Assembly (NCBI RefSeq): GCF_023823125.1
Contig: NZ_CP090949.1
Location: 1,822,001-1,886,000, forward strand
Origin: Erythrobacter aurantius
GTDB lineage: Bacteria > Pseudomonadota > Alphaproteobacteria > Sphingomonadales > Sphingomonadaceae
Length of the DNA stretch: 64,000 bases
Direction: 5' to 3'
In this document: piece by piece, positions 54,901 to 63,434 of the stretch
How the letters are laid out: each line of letters begins with the position of its first letter
Numbering within the stretch: the stretch's first letter is position 1
Position numbers and translations under genes: made by a program
Notes under the pieces: model-generated
What the model was told of the DNA's origin: nothing
Seen by the model: the letters and a program-made list of their open reading frames with translations, nothing else
The model's database searches: none

Positions 54901-56093
54901 TGGAAACCAAAGCCGGCGATCCGGGGGCTTTTGCCCATTTTGACCTGTCGCGCGTCGATACGCCCGCATTCGTGGTGGATGCGGCGAAGATCCGCGCCAA
55001 TTGTCAGGTGCTGGCCGGGATCCGCGATGCTGCGGCGGCTGATGGCGCGAATATCAAGGTGTTCGCAGCATTGAAGGCGTTCTCAATGTGGTCGGTCGCG
55101 CCGATCATCGGGGAATATCTCGATGGCGTTTCGACCAGCGGATTGTGGGAAGCGCGGCTCGCCAGCGAGTTCTACGATGGCGAGATCGCGACCTATTCCG
55201 CCGCCTACAAGCCCGAAGATCTTGAGGAAATCTGCCGCCTTTCGGATCACGTGATCTTCAACAGCCCGGCGCAGATGCAGCGCGCTGCGCTGATCCTCGA
55301 TCACGCGGCGACGACCGGGGGCGATGTCTCCGTTGGCCTGCGGATCAATCCGCAGGTGCCCACGGGCGAAGTCGCCAAATATGATCCCAGCGCACCCGGA
55401 TCGCGGCTCGGCTTCCCGCTCGACCAGCTGACCGAGGAGATGATGGAAGGGGTGGAGGGCATCCACTTCCACAATCTGTGCGAACAAACCTTCGAGCCGC
55501 TGCGCCAGACCTGGGATCGGGTTTTCGATGCGATCGAGCCCTATTTCGGGCAGCTCAAGTGGATCAACATGGGCGGGGGTCACCACATCACCCGTGCCGA
55601 TTACGAGCGCGATGAACTGGTCGAATTCCTGAAAGACGCAGCCGAGGATACGGGCGCGGAAATCATCCTGGAGCCGGGCGAGGCCGTGGCGCTGGATGCG
55701 GGGATACTGGTGGGCACGCTGCTCGACACCTTCTTCAACGAAGTGCCGATCGGCGTGACCGACATCTCCGCAACCTGCCACATGCCCGATGTGTTGGAGG
55801 CGCCTTATCGCCCCGCGATGCTGGGCGAACTGACCGACGAGGCACAGATCCCGATCCGTCTGGGCGGGCCGTCCTGCCTCGCAGGGGACGTGATCGGCGA
55901 CTATCGCCTGCCTGTCCCCGCCGATCCGGGCGCGCGTTTCGCGTTCCTCGATCAGGCGCATTATTCGATGGTGAAGACCAACACTTTCAACGGGGTGCAG
56001 CTGCCGTCGATCTGGCTGTGGGACAGCGAAACCGACGCGCTCGAATGCGTGAAGCGGTTTGATTACGAGGATTTCCGCGACCGGCTGAGCTAA
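54900..56093 (+). CDS. nspC: Carboxynorspermidine/carboxyspermidine decarboxylase
   Basis: A 397-residue fold III PLP decarboxylase: KVFAALKAFSMW (PLP Lys region), GVSTSGLWEA, GINMGGGHHIT-type glycine loop (WINMGGGHHIT) and ILEPGEAVALDAG. Its pairing with the synthase completes carboxy(nor)spermidine conversion to (nor)spermidine. Ends overlapping the minus-strand DUF3137 gene. Confidence 0.9.
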   Translation: METKAGDPGAFAHFDLSRVDTPAFVVDAAKIRANCQVLAGIRDAAAADGANIKVFAALKAFSMWSVAPIIGEYLDGVSTSGLWEARLASEFYDGEIATYSAAYKPEDLEEICRLSDHVIFNSPAQMQRAALILDHAATTGGDVSVGLRINPQVPTGEVAKYDPSAPGSRLGFPLDQLTEEMMEGVEGIHFHNLCEQTFEPLRQTWDRVFDAIEPYFGQLKWINMGGGHHITRADYERDELVEFLKDAAEDTGAEIILEPGEAVALDAGILVGTLLDTFFNEVPIGVTDISATCHMPDVLEAPYRPAMLGELTDEAQIPIRLGGPSCLAGDVIGDYRLPVPADPGARFAFLDQAHYSMVKTNTFNGVQLPSIWLWDSETDALECVKRFDYEDFRDRLS

Positions 56094-57049
56094 TCGGCGC
56101 GCAGCACCCGCCCGCGTTCGTTCTGGTTGATCGCCAGCGCAAGGCCCGCCATCGCGCCAAATTGCTGTGCGGCTTCGGCGACGCGGGCGTGGTCTTCGTC
56201 CGCGTTCATCGAACCGCTTTCGAACAGATCGCCGCTTTCGACCGCGAGGATCACCTCGCCGCGGGTGAAAATCGCCCTGACGGCATCACCGTGGAAAGCA
56301 TTTTCCAGCGCGAGCAGGTGTTCGACATAGGACGGGTGGATCAGCACGCGTGCCTCCACCTGATCATCGCTCCAGACCTCGAACACGTCCTCGAAATCGG
56401 GGTGGACCTGATCGACATAGTCGAGCCGGTGGCCGCGAAAGGTTGCATGGTCCGCCCGCCCGCCAAGGCCCAGCCACTTACGATGCTTTCCCGCGCGCTG
56501 GAGCAGGGTGGTGGAATGGAACGGGCGGCCGAACTCCATCCGCATGATCGCCCCGCGAAACACCGTGACCCAGCGGCGGTTCTTGCCCGAACCGCGTCGT
56601 TCCTCAAGATGGGCCTCGTAAAGCTCGAAGCCGTGCCCTTCGAGCGTGCCGTGCCAGTAATCCTCGAAACCGTCGCGGTCGCAGCCGGGGATCAGGCCGT
56701 AGGTGCGCGCAGCCTCGTATTCGGGGCCGGGGGTGACATCGTGCGAATACTCAATGCCGAACTCGCGTGCGATGACGGAATTGATGCCGACCTTGATCGC
56801 GCGCTTGGCTTCGCTGATCGGCGCATATCCCCATGCCGAAAGCGCGGTGAAGGCGATCAGAGGAACAACCATGCGCCATGATCCGATGCCCGGCACGAAC
56901 CACAGGAAAGCGATCAGCGGCAACAGCGCGATCCCGCCGTAAAACCAGCGGTTGAACGCCTTCTTGCGCGCCGCTTCGCGCATGGATTGCTGATCGGCCA
57001 GCCAGTTTCCCAGCTCCCCTCCCATCAATCCCTGAATATCGGCGCGCAT
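56090..57049 (-). CDS. DUF3137 membrane protein
   Basis: A 319-residue protein with two N-terminal membrane helices (RWFYGGIALLPLIAFLWFV, WRMVVPLIAFTALSAW) and a cytosolic DUF3137 domain ending QFGAMAGLALAINQNERGR. ATG 57049 follows GGGAAAG; GTG 57052 is one codon longer. Divergent from lemA, a pairing seen commonly, suggesting shared envelope function. Confidence 0.8.
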   Translation of the reverse strand: MRADIQGLMGGELGNWLADQQSMREAARKKAFNRWFYGGIALLPLIAFLWFVPGIGSWRMVVPLIAFTALSAWGYAPISEAKRAIKVGINSVIAREFGIEYSHDVTPGPEYEAARTYGLIPGCDRDGFEDYWHGTLEGHGFELYEAHLEERRGSGKNRRWVTVFRGAIMRMEFGRPFHSTTLLQRAGKHRKWLGLGGRADHATFRGHRLDYVDQVHPDFEDVFEVWSDDQVEARVLIHPSYVEHLLALENAFHGDAVRAIFTRGEVILAVESGDLFESGSMNADEDHARVAEAAQQFGAMAGLALAINQNERGRVLRAD

Positions 57050-57120
57050 CACACGCTTTCCCTTTCCCCTTAACGATTGCCGGTTATGATGACCTAGCCC
57101 GGTAAAGGAGGGATGGACAA

Positions 57121-57678
57121 ATGGGATTTTCGACCTGGATCGTTCTTGGCGCGCTGGTGGTGATCGCCTTCGTGGTGATCGGCATCTACAACCGGCTCGT
57201 CGGCCTCAGGCAGAACGTGCGGCAGGGCAGGGCCGATATCGACGCGCAATTGCGCCAGCGGCACGATCTCATCCCCAATCTGGTCGAAACGGTGAAAGGC
57301 TATGCCGGGCATGAGGCGTCGACGCTCGAAGCGGTGATCCAGGCCCGCAACGCGGCGGCCAAGGGTGATCCCGACAGCGGCAGCGAAAAGGGGCTGCGCG
57401 TCGCGCTCGACAATCTGCTCGCGCTGGGGGAGGCCTATCCCGATCTCAAGGCCTCGGCCAATTTTCAGGAATTGCAGCGCGAGCTTGCCGATATCGAGGA
57501 CAAGCTTGCCGCCGCCCGCCGTGCGCTCAATGCCGCGGTGGCCCGTTACAACACCGCGCGCGAGAATTTCCCCGCCGTTCTGGTGGCCGGATCGCTCGGT
57601 TTCCAGCCCGCCGATTTCAACCAGCTTGACGACAGCGAACGCGGCACCGTGGATCAGGTCCCGCACGTCGGATTTTAG
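57121..57678 (+). CDS. lemA: LemA-family protein
   Basis: A 185-residue protein: N-terminal membrane helix (WIVLGALVVIAFVVIGIYN), then the LemA helical domain with LRQNVRQGRADIDAQLRQRHDLIPNL-type coiled helices (NLVETVKGYAGHE, ARNAAAKGD) and AVARYNTARENFPA. Divergent from the DUF3137 gene. Role unknown; probably envelope-associated. Confidence 0.9.
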   Translation: MGFSTWIVLGALVVIAFVVIGIYNRLVGLRQNVRQGRADIDAQLRQRHDLIPNLVETVKGYAGHEASTLEAVIQARNAAAKGDPDSGSEKGLRVALDNLLALGEAYPDLKASANFQELQRELADIEDKLAAARRALNAAVARYNTARENFPAVLVAGSLGFQPADFNQLDDSERGTVDQVPHVGF

Positions 57679-57710
57679 ACTTTTTCGGAACTTTCACTGC
57701 TGCGCCCGTT

Positions 57711-57866
57711 GGTTAGGTAAATGCCGGACGGGAAAAGCGCGTTTGCACACGCGATTTTCATTGCGCAGCCGCTGATAGTGTCTATATGCGCCCTTCTTCT
57801 GCCCCAAGGGACATGACCGCAAGGCAGGCTCGTAACCGTTTGGTTGAACACTGAACCTTTAGGGGG
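57711..57866 (+). ncRNA. Structured leader upstream of ornithine decarboxylase (speF-motif-like)
   Basis: The 200 bp before the ODC start have several possible stems: CCCGT/ACGGG around 57715-57732, CGCGT-TTGCAC-ACGCG (57739-57754) and GCGCA/TGCGC (57764-57790). A purine-rich AGGGGG (57861-57866) precedes the TTG start. Alphaproteobacterial ODC genes often have a regulatory speF leader; family membership is not verified here. Confidence 0.4.
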
Positions 57867-57875
57867 TCCCTTGAG

Positions 57876-59081
57876 TTGCACATCTATCCTGACGCCCAGG
57901 CTGTAGCGCGGGCACTTCGCCCCGACGAACCAGTCATTCTCAATCGCCCGCATGCCGCGCGGCGCGCCGCCCGTTTCTTTGTCGACAAGTTTCCCGGCAA
58001 GGTTCTGTATGCGGTGAAGTCCAACCCCGCACCCGATCTGATCGAGGTGCTGTGGGACGCGGGCGTGACTCATTACGATGTCGCCTCGATCGCCGAGGTT
58101 CGACTGGTGCGCGCTGCGCTGCCGGAAGCGACCTTGTGCTTCATGCACCCGATCAAGACGCCTAGCGCCATCCGCGAAGCCTATTTCAAGCATGGCGTGA
58201 AGACCTTCAGCCTCGACAGCGTCGAAGAGCTGGAGAAGATCGTCGAGGCCTGCCGTAATCCCGAAACCGGCGAAGCTGCGCGCGACCTGCGCCTGTGCGT
58301 TCGCCTGCGTGTGTCTTCGGAATATTCGGAGCTGTCGCTGGCGTCGAAATTCGGCTGCGACCTGCTCGAAGCGCCTGCGCTGTTGCAGCAAGTCCGCCAG
58401 CATTGCGATTGGCTGGGCATCTGCTTCCACGTCGGCAGCCAGGCGATGACGCCGTTTGCCTTCGTCCAGGCGCTTGACCGCACCCGTGCCGCGATTGCCG
58501 AAGCTTCGGTGGTGATCGACATGATCGATGTCGGCGGGGGTTTCCCGTCGATCTATCCGGGCATGGAGCCGCCGCCGCTGGAGGACTATTTCCAGATCAT
58601 CCACCAGCACTTCTACGCGCTGCCGATCGCCTACAACGCCGAGCTGTGGTGCGAACCGGGCCGTGCGCTGTGCGCCGAATATTCGAGCATGATCGTCAAG
58701 GTCGAAAAGCGTCGCGGGAACGAATTGTACATCAACGATGGCGCTTACGGCGCGCTCTACGATGCGGCGCATGTCGCGTGGCGATTCCCGGTGGAGGCGC
58801 TGGAAGACGATTTGCGCGACGCCAAGGAAGACTTCGCCTTCTACGGCCCGACCTGTGATGATGCCGACTATATGGCCGGTCCCTTCGCTCTGCCCGGAGA
58901 CATCCAGGCTGGCGATTTCATCGAGATCGGAATGCTGGGGGCATACGGCGCAGCGATGAAGACCGGCTTCAACGGTTTCGGCGAAGCCGAAGTCGTTATC
59001 GTCGAGGACGAACCGATGATGAGCATGTTCGACGGCAGCCGCGTGCGCGTCGACAGCGATAATGTGGTGAGTTTGCGCTAA
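57876..59081 (+). CDS. Ornithine decarboxylase (fold III)
   Basis: A 401-residue PLP enzyme: YAVKSNPAPDL (PLP Lys), GSQAMTPFAF, VGGGFPSIYPG glycine loop, EPGRALCAEYS, and the substrate-site Cys motif GPTCDDADYMAG, typical of ornithine/lysine decarboxylases rather than diaminopimelate decarboxylase. TTG 57876 with AGGGGG 9 nt upstream. Makes putrescine feeding the carboxyspermidine genes 3 kb upstream. Confidence 0.9.
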   Translation: MHIYPDAQAVARALRPDEPVILNRPHAARRAARFFVDKFPGKVLYAVKSNPAPDLIEVLWDAGVTHYDVASIAEVRLVRAALPEATLCFMHPIKTPSAIREAYFKHGVKTFSLDSVEELEKIVEACRNPETGEAARDLRLCVRLRVSSEYSELSLASKFGCDLLEAPALLQQVRQHCDWLGICFHVGSQAMTPFAFVQALDRTRAAIAEASVVIDMIDVGGGFPSIYPGMEPPPLEDYFQIIHQHFYALPIAYNAELWCEPGRALCAEYSSMIVKVEKRRGNELYINDGAYGALYDAAHVAWRFPVEALEDDLRDAKEDFAFYGPTCDDADYMAGPFALPGDIQAGDFIEIGMLGAYGAAMKTGFNGFGEAEVVIVEDEPMMSMFDGSRVRVDSDNVVSLR

Positions 59082-59095
59082 GGGGTGATTTCGGA

Positions 59096-59626
59096 TTATG
59101 CGGGCTGGCTTGATTCCTCGCCCGGACCGATCTCGATCAATTCATCGAGAAACAGGCTTGCAAGAGCGTGGCGCGATCCGACTCCGGCCTTGGCGTAGAT
59201 TGACGTTAGTTGCGCTCTCACGGTCCCCTCCGCCACGCTTCTGAGGCCGGCTATTTCGCCGGTTTCAAACCCTTTCAGCGCAAACAGCGCGACTTCGCTT
59301 TCAGCATCGCTCAGGCCCCATTCGCTGAAGCGCTGGGTTATGACATCGGCAATGGCTCCGCGCGCCAGCTTGAGCGTCTGCTCGTCGCGCCGCGACTGTT
59401 CGATCATCCGGCGGGTCTGCCACGCGCCAAGGCCCACGCCCGCCATCAGGGCGAGGGCAATCACCACTTCCGCGATGATGTGCAGGCCCCATTCTCCCGC
59501 CGCCAGATCCATCGCCGCGTCGGCGATGAAAAAAACCGCAGCAACCGCTTGGATCACGACGATCGCGGCGACCAGCGAGATGCGCAGGCCGCCGCGGTTT
59601 TGCGTCGATGTTGATGCCTTGGTCAT
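59096..59626 (-). CDS. Membrane-anchored LuxR-type regulator
   Basis: A 176-residue protein: two membrane helices at about 17-38 and 48-68, a short coiled linker, then a LuxR/GerE HTH at about 105-165 (WGLSDAESEVALFALKGFET, GTVRAQLTSIYAKAGV). ATGA overlap with the cytochrome b gene upstream suggests they work together, perhaps membrane-state sensing coupled to DNA binding. Confidence 0.75.
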   Translation of the reverse strand: MTKASTSTQNRGGLRISLVAAIVVIQAVAAVFFIADAAMDLAAGEWGLHIIAEVVIALALMAGVGLGAWQTRRMIEQSRRDEQTLKLARGAIADVITQRFSEWGLSDAESEVALFALKGFETGEIAGLRSVAEGTVRAQLTSIYAKAGVGSRHALASLFLDELIEIGPGEESSQPA

Positions 59627-60264
59627 TTCCCTCCGGGCAGCATTGCCGTGATTGTCCGCTTGCCACTGCGTGCGGTTTCGAATGCCACGCCGCCAATATG
59701 CAGCAGGATCAGCAGATAGAGAAGGTTGACGGCTATCTCGTGCACTTCTTCCAGCACTTCCTCGCCTTCGTCTTCTTCGCCGCCTTCGCCATACTCATCA
59801 TCTTCGCCGTGCTCGCGATACTCGCCATGCTCGCCTTCTTCTGCTTCGCCCGAAATGATCTGGGCCGGAGTGGTCGAAGCGTCGATGGCTGGCGGGGCAC
59901 CTGCCATTGCGATGCCACTGGCAACGATCACGCCAATGCAGGCCCAGATCGCATAAGCCATCAGCGCGCCCAGCGGATTGTGCGAGTCATGCTCTTCACG
60001 CCGCCCTTCGCGGATTGCCCGGATATGCGCCAGCGCGCGCGAAGGGCTTGGCGGGAAAGAGGCAAAACGCGCCGGGCGGGTGCCAATCACGCCCCACAGC
60101 AGCCTAAGCGAAAGCAAGCCGGCCAGTGTGTAGCCCGCCCAGATATGCGCAATCGAGCCTTCGCCCACGATCAGCGCGTTGCACACCACAATAGCGGCAA
60201 CGCCCCAATGGGTTATCTTCACCAGCGGGTCCCAGCGTTTCGCGGGTGTCTGGTCCTGTGTCAT
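59623..60264 (-). CDS. Cytochrome b561-family protein with acidic insert
   Basis: A 213-residue protein with four membrane helices and heme-ligand-like His in KITHWGV (His19), HIW (His40), EVHEI (about 175) and LLHIGG (about 189). Residues 139-174 carry a Glu/Gly/His-rich insert (EEGEHGEYREHGEDDEYGEG). ATG 60264 has GGAGG 6 nt upstream; a longer start at 60279 is unlikely. Likely electron carrier; the insert may bind metal or control charge. Confidence 0.8.
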   Translation of the reverse strand: MTQDQTPAKRWDPLVKITHWGVAAIVVCNALIVGEGSIAHIWAGYTLAGLLSLRLLWGVIGTRPARFASFPPSPSRALAHIRAIREGRREEHDSHNPLGALMAYAIWACIGVIVASGIAMAGAPPAIDASTTPAQIISGEAEEGEHGEYREHGEDDEYGEGGEEDEGEEVLEEVHEIAVNLLYLLILLHIGGVAFETARSGKRTITAMLPGGK

Positions 60265-60344
60265 CGTATTCCTCCGCAAGAAATTGCAGAAGGAACAATG
60301 CGCCCGAAATGCAGGGCTTTCGATTGGAGTGGCGCTTATGCAGG

Positions 60345-60368
60345 GCGAATAAGCAGATGCTTATGCCC
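60345..60368 (-). terminator. Hairpin after the nitroreductase gene
   Basis: ATAAGCA (60349-60355) and TGCTTAT (60358-60364) form a perfect stem extended by GGGC/GCCC with a 2-nt bulge. It starts 9 nt after the nitroreductase stop on the minus strand and precedes the cytochrome b gene. No T-run. Confidence 0.4.
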
Positions 60369-60376
60369 GCAGCGGA

Positions 60377-61069
60377 TCAATCAAACCCCACGAACCGTGC
60401 CGCTTCGTCAACACTGCGGCGGGTGATCTTTACCGGGTTGGCGGGGAAATCCGGATCGGGCCAGCCCATTGCGATGGCTTTCATGATGACCTGATCGTCC
60501 GGGATATTGGCGTGTTCGCGCACTACGGGCGATTGCATGATCCCTTGTGAGTTGATCACACAACCGAGCCCGCGTGACCATGCCGCGTTGACGAGCGCGG
60601 TGGTGACAGCGCCGCAATCGAACACAGTGTCGTCGGCGTTGGACAGTTCCTTGTCATAGGTGACGATAACACACACCGGCGCATCGAACTGGCGGAAACC
60701 GCGTAGCACCCAGTCCTGCCGCTTTTCCTTGTCGTCGCGGCCGATGCCCATCGCTTCGAACAGCTGGATCGCGCAGCCGACCTGACGATCGCGGTGCACG
60801 CCCTGAAACGGGTGACCCTTGCGGAATTCGCGGCTGTCGGGTTCGCCCGCCAGAATGCGCTCGGTATTGCCCTTGCGGATGCGATCGAGCGGTTCGCCGG
60901 TGATGACGTGGAAGTGATAGGGCTGGGTGTTCATCGAGGACGGCGAACGCATCGCCATCGTCAGCACTTCCTCGATCAGCTCTCGCGGAACAGGCTTGTC
61001 GAGATAGCCCCGGATCGAGCGTCGCCCGAGGACGACTTCGTCATATTTCTGATCTGGATTGCCGTACAC
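60377..61069 (-). CDS. Nitroreductase-family flavoprotein
   Basis: A 230-residue FMN protein: RRSIRGYLDKPVPRELIEE, SPSSMNTQPYHFHVI (flavin site) and GAVTTALVNAAWSRGLGCV. Typical nitroreductase/NADPH-flavin oxidoreductase. Reduces nitro- or quinone-type compounds; physiological substrate unknown. Confidence 0.85.
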   Translation of the reverse strand: MYGNPDQKYDEVVLGRRSIRGYLDKPVPRELIEEVLTMAMRSPSSMNTQPYHFHVITGEPLDRIRKGNTERILAGEPDSREFRKGHPFQGVHRDRQVGCAIQLFEAMGIGRDDKEKRQDWVLRGFRQFDAPVCVIVTYDKELSNADDTVFDCGAVTTALVNAAWSRGLGCVINSQGIMQSPVVREHANIPDDQVIMKAIAMGWPDPDFPANPVKITRRSVDEAARFVGFD

Positions 61070-61151
61070 GCATCACTCTCCCGAATCTGTTTGCGAGGAG
61101 AGCTAGCGCAGCACGGGGCTGCCGCAAAATCCCCTACGGAAAGCGTCCGGT

Positions 61152-62009
61152 TTACGGGGTGAAAAAGGGGCGATCCCCGGCAATCGTCACGCGTTCCATC
61201 ACCCGGCGGGCGGGGAAGTAATCGGATACGGCGAAATGCTGGCACACACGGTTGTCCCAGAAGGCAACCGATCCCGCCTGCCAGCGGAAGCGGCACTGGA
61301 TCTCCACGTCCCATGCTGTCTTGTAGAGATGATCGAGCAGCCAGCGCGATTCCTCCTTCGACAGCCCCTCGATATGGCTGGTGAAGGCGGTGTTGACGTA
61401 GATCGCGCGCTCGCCCGTTTCGGGATGGGTGCGGATCACCGGGTGGCGCATCGGCGGATAGGTGTCGTGCAATTCCTCGGGCTGCTTGCCCAGCCGTTTG
61501 GCAAAGACGCGGCTGATGTCGTGCACCGCCGTCAAACCTTCGCACAACCGCTTCATCTGGTCGCTCAGCCGTTCATAGGCGAGGTGCATGTTCGCAAACA
61601 GCGTGTCGCCGCCACATTCGGGCACTTCGCGGGCGAGCAGGATGGACCCGAGCGAAGGGCATTCACGCCAGGTCACGTCGGAATGCCAGTGGTTCTCCTG
61701 CCCACGGCTTTTCGTCCCGTAGGCGATCTTCAGCACCTCGGGGTTGGGCTGGTCCTTGGGTGTGGCCGGGTGCACTTCCAGCTCGCCGAAATGGCGTGCA
61801 AAGGCGATATGCGCTTCCTGCGTCAGGTGCTGATCGCGAAAGAAGATGACTCCGTGCTTCAGCAGAGCGGCGCGGATTTCGGGGACGCGTTTGGCAATGT
61901 CGGGAGCGCCCAGATCGATGCTGTGGATTTCCGCGCCGATGGCGGGTGTCATCGGACGTATATCGAGCGTGCCCGTATCGAGCTTTGCCCGGTCGGATGT
62001 GGTGGCCAT
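61152..62009 (-). CDS. TauD/TfdA-family 2-oxoglutarate dioxygenase
   Basis: A 285-residue protein with the facial triad HxD at His109/Asp111 (HWHSDVTW) and a distal His near 258 (QHFAVSDYFPARR, with the 2-oxoglutarate-binding Arg). RQNTAFTSHIEG-type central strand (NTAFTSHIEGLS) matches TauD. Likely Fe(II)-dependent cleavage of a sulfonate or aromatic ether. Its RBS lies in a hairpin (62014-62033). Confidence 0.85.
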   Translation of the reverse strand: MATTSDRAKLDTGTLDIRPMTPAIGAEIHSIDLGAPDIAKRVPEIRAALLKHGVIFFRDQHLTQEAHIAFARHFGELEVHPATPKDQPNPEVLKIAYGTKSRGQENHWHSDVTWRECPSLGSILLAREVPECGGDTLFANMHLAYERLSDQMKRLCEGLTAVHDISRVFAKRLGKQPEELHDTYPPMRHPVIRTHPETGERAIYVNTAFTSHIEGLSKEESRWLLDHLYKTAWDVEIQCRFRWQAGSVAFWDNRVCQHFAVSDYFPARRVMERVTIAGDRPFFTP

Positions 62010-62013
62010 TTTC

Positions 62014-62033
62014 CTCTCCCTCTTGCGGGAGAG
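62014..62033 (-). promoter_or_regulatory. Hairpin containing the TauD-like gene RBS
   Basis: CTCTCCC (62014-62020) and GGGAGAG (62027-62033) form a 7-bp stem. On the minus strand, the second arm GGGAGAGG is the likely Shine-Dalgarno just before the ATG at 62009, so the stem may limit translation. Confidence 0.4.
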
Positions 62034-62042
62034 TGTGCCGCC

Positions 62043-63263
62043 TTACGCCGCCTCGCGCAATTCCATATCGAGCCGGTCCCAGATTTCGACGAGTGCCTCG
62101 GTCAGCTCGGTCATCATCGCTTCGGTGTGATGCGGGCCGGGGGTGAAGCGCAGGCGCTCCGTCCCGCGCGGAACCGTGGGATAGTTGATCGGCTGCACAT
62201 AGACGCCGTATTCGGCCAGCAGAATGTCGCTGATCTTCTTGGCGCGCACCGGATCGCCGACCATCAGCGGAACGATGTGGGTAACGCTGTCCATCACCGG
62301 CAGGCCGGCTTCGGCAAACTTCAGCTTGAGCATGGCGGCGGCCTGCTGCTGCGCGTTGCGCTCGACATTGGAAGACTTGAGGTGCTTCACCGATGCGAGC
62401 ACGCCCGCGACCAGAACGGGCGACAATGACGTGGTGAAGATGAAGCCAGGGGCATAGCTGCGGATGCAGTCGACGACCTTGTTGCTCGCCGCGATATATC
62501 CGCCCATCACGCCGAACGCCTTGCCCAGCGTACCTTCGATGATGTCGATGCGGTGCGCGGCGTTGTCGCGCTCCGAAATGCCGCCACCGTGATCGCCATA
62601 CATGCCCACGGCGTGGACTTCGTCGATGTAGGTGAGGGCGTTGTATTTCTCGGCCAGATCGCAGATCGCGTGGATCGGGGCGACATCGCCGTCCATCGAA
62701 TAGACGCTTTCGAAAGCGATCACCTTGGGGGTGTTGGCGTCCTCGGCGGCAAGCAGCTCTTCGAGATGCGCCACGTCATTGTGGCGGAACACCCGCTTTT
62801 CACAGCCCGAATTGCGGATGCCGGCGATCATGCTGGCGTGGTTCAATTCGTCCGAGAAGATCACGCAGCCCGGCAGCAGCTTTGCCAGCGTCGAAAGCGT
62901 CGCATCGTTCGAGACATAGCCGGAGGTGAACAGCAGCGCTGCATCCTTGCCGTGCAGTTCGGCAAGCTCGCGTTCCAGTTCGACATGCAGGTGCGTGTTG
63001 CCACCGATGTTGCGTGTGCCGCCTGAACCCGCGCCGACATCGTGCAGTGCCGCCTCCATTGCGCCGATGACGACATCGTGCTGGCCCATGCACAGGTAAT
63101 CGTTGGAGCACCAGACCGTGATCGGCTTTGGCCCGTTGTGACCGTGGAAACACCGCGCATTGGGATAGGCACCCTTGTTGCGCATGATGTCGATAAACAC
63201 ACGGTAGCGGCCTTCTTCGTGAAGACGGTCAATCGCCTGGTCGAAGATCTGGTCGTAATTCAT
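62043..63263 (-). CDS. hemA: 5-aminolevulinate synthase
   Basis: A 406-residue PLP enzyme: [13 protein letters not shown] glycine-rich loop, [26 protein letters not shown] and the PLP Lys in [14 protein letters not shown]. Makes 5-aminolevulinate from glycine and succinyl-CoA (C4 route to heme/bacteriochlorophyll), typical of alphaproteobacteria. Starts 171 bp after murI. Confidence 0.95.
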   Translation of the reverse strand: MNYDQIFDQAIDRLHEEGRYRVFIDIMRNKGAYPNARCFHGHNGPKPITVWCSNDYLCMGQHDVVIGAMEAALHDVGAGSGGTRNIGGNTHLHVELERELAELHGKDAALLFTSGYVSNDATLSTLAKLLPGCVIFSDELNHASMIAGIRNSGCEKRVFRHNDVAHLEELLAAEDANTPKVIAFESVYSMDGDVAPIHAICDLAEKYNALTYIDEVHAVGMYGDHGGGISERDNAAHRIDIIEGTLGKAFGVMGGYIAASNKVVDCIRSYAPGFIFTTSLSPVLVAGVLASVKHLKSSNVERNAQQQAAAMLKLKFAEAGLPVMDSVTHIVPLMVGDPVRAKKISDILLAEYGVYVQPINYPTVPRGTERLRFTPGPHHTEAMMTELTEALVEIWDRLDMELREAA

Positions 63264-63434
63264 GTCTCACGCTTCATGTCTGGTGTGGACGGCACGGCTT
63301 TCTCCGCGCTCTTGACGTCCAGATTCCGAATACACACAGGCCATACAACCCGTCGACGGCCCAAAGGTTTCAGACGACTATCTAAGGAGTCAAAACGGGC
63401 TTGGCCACAGCGATCTTTGCGAGCGATTTGCAGG

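Noticed and set aside
52447..54969. One 840-residue minus-strand frame
   Set aside because: Only the part from 53460 down is the dehydratase; the rest is antisense to the synthase gene on the plus strand.
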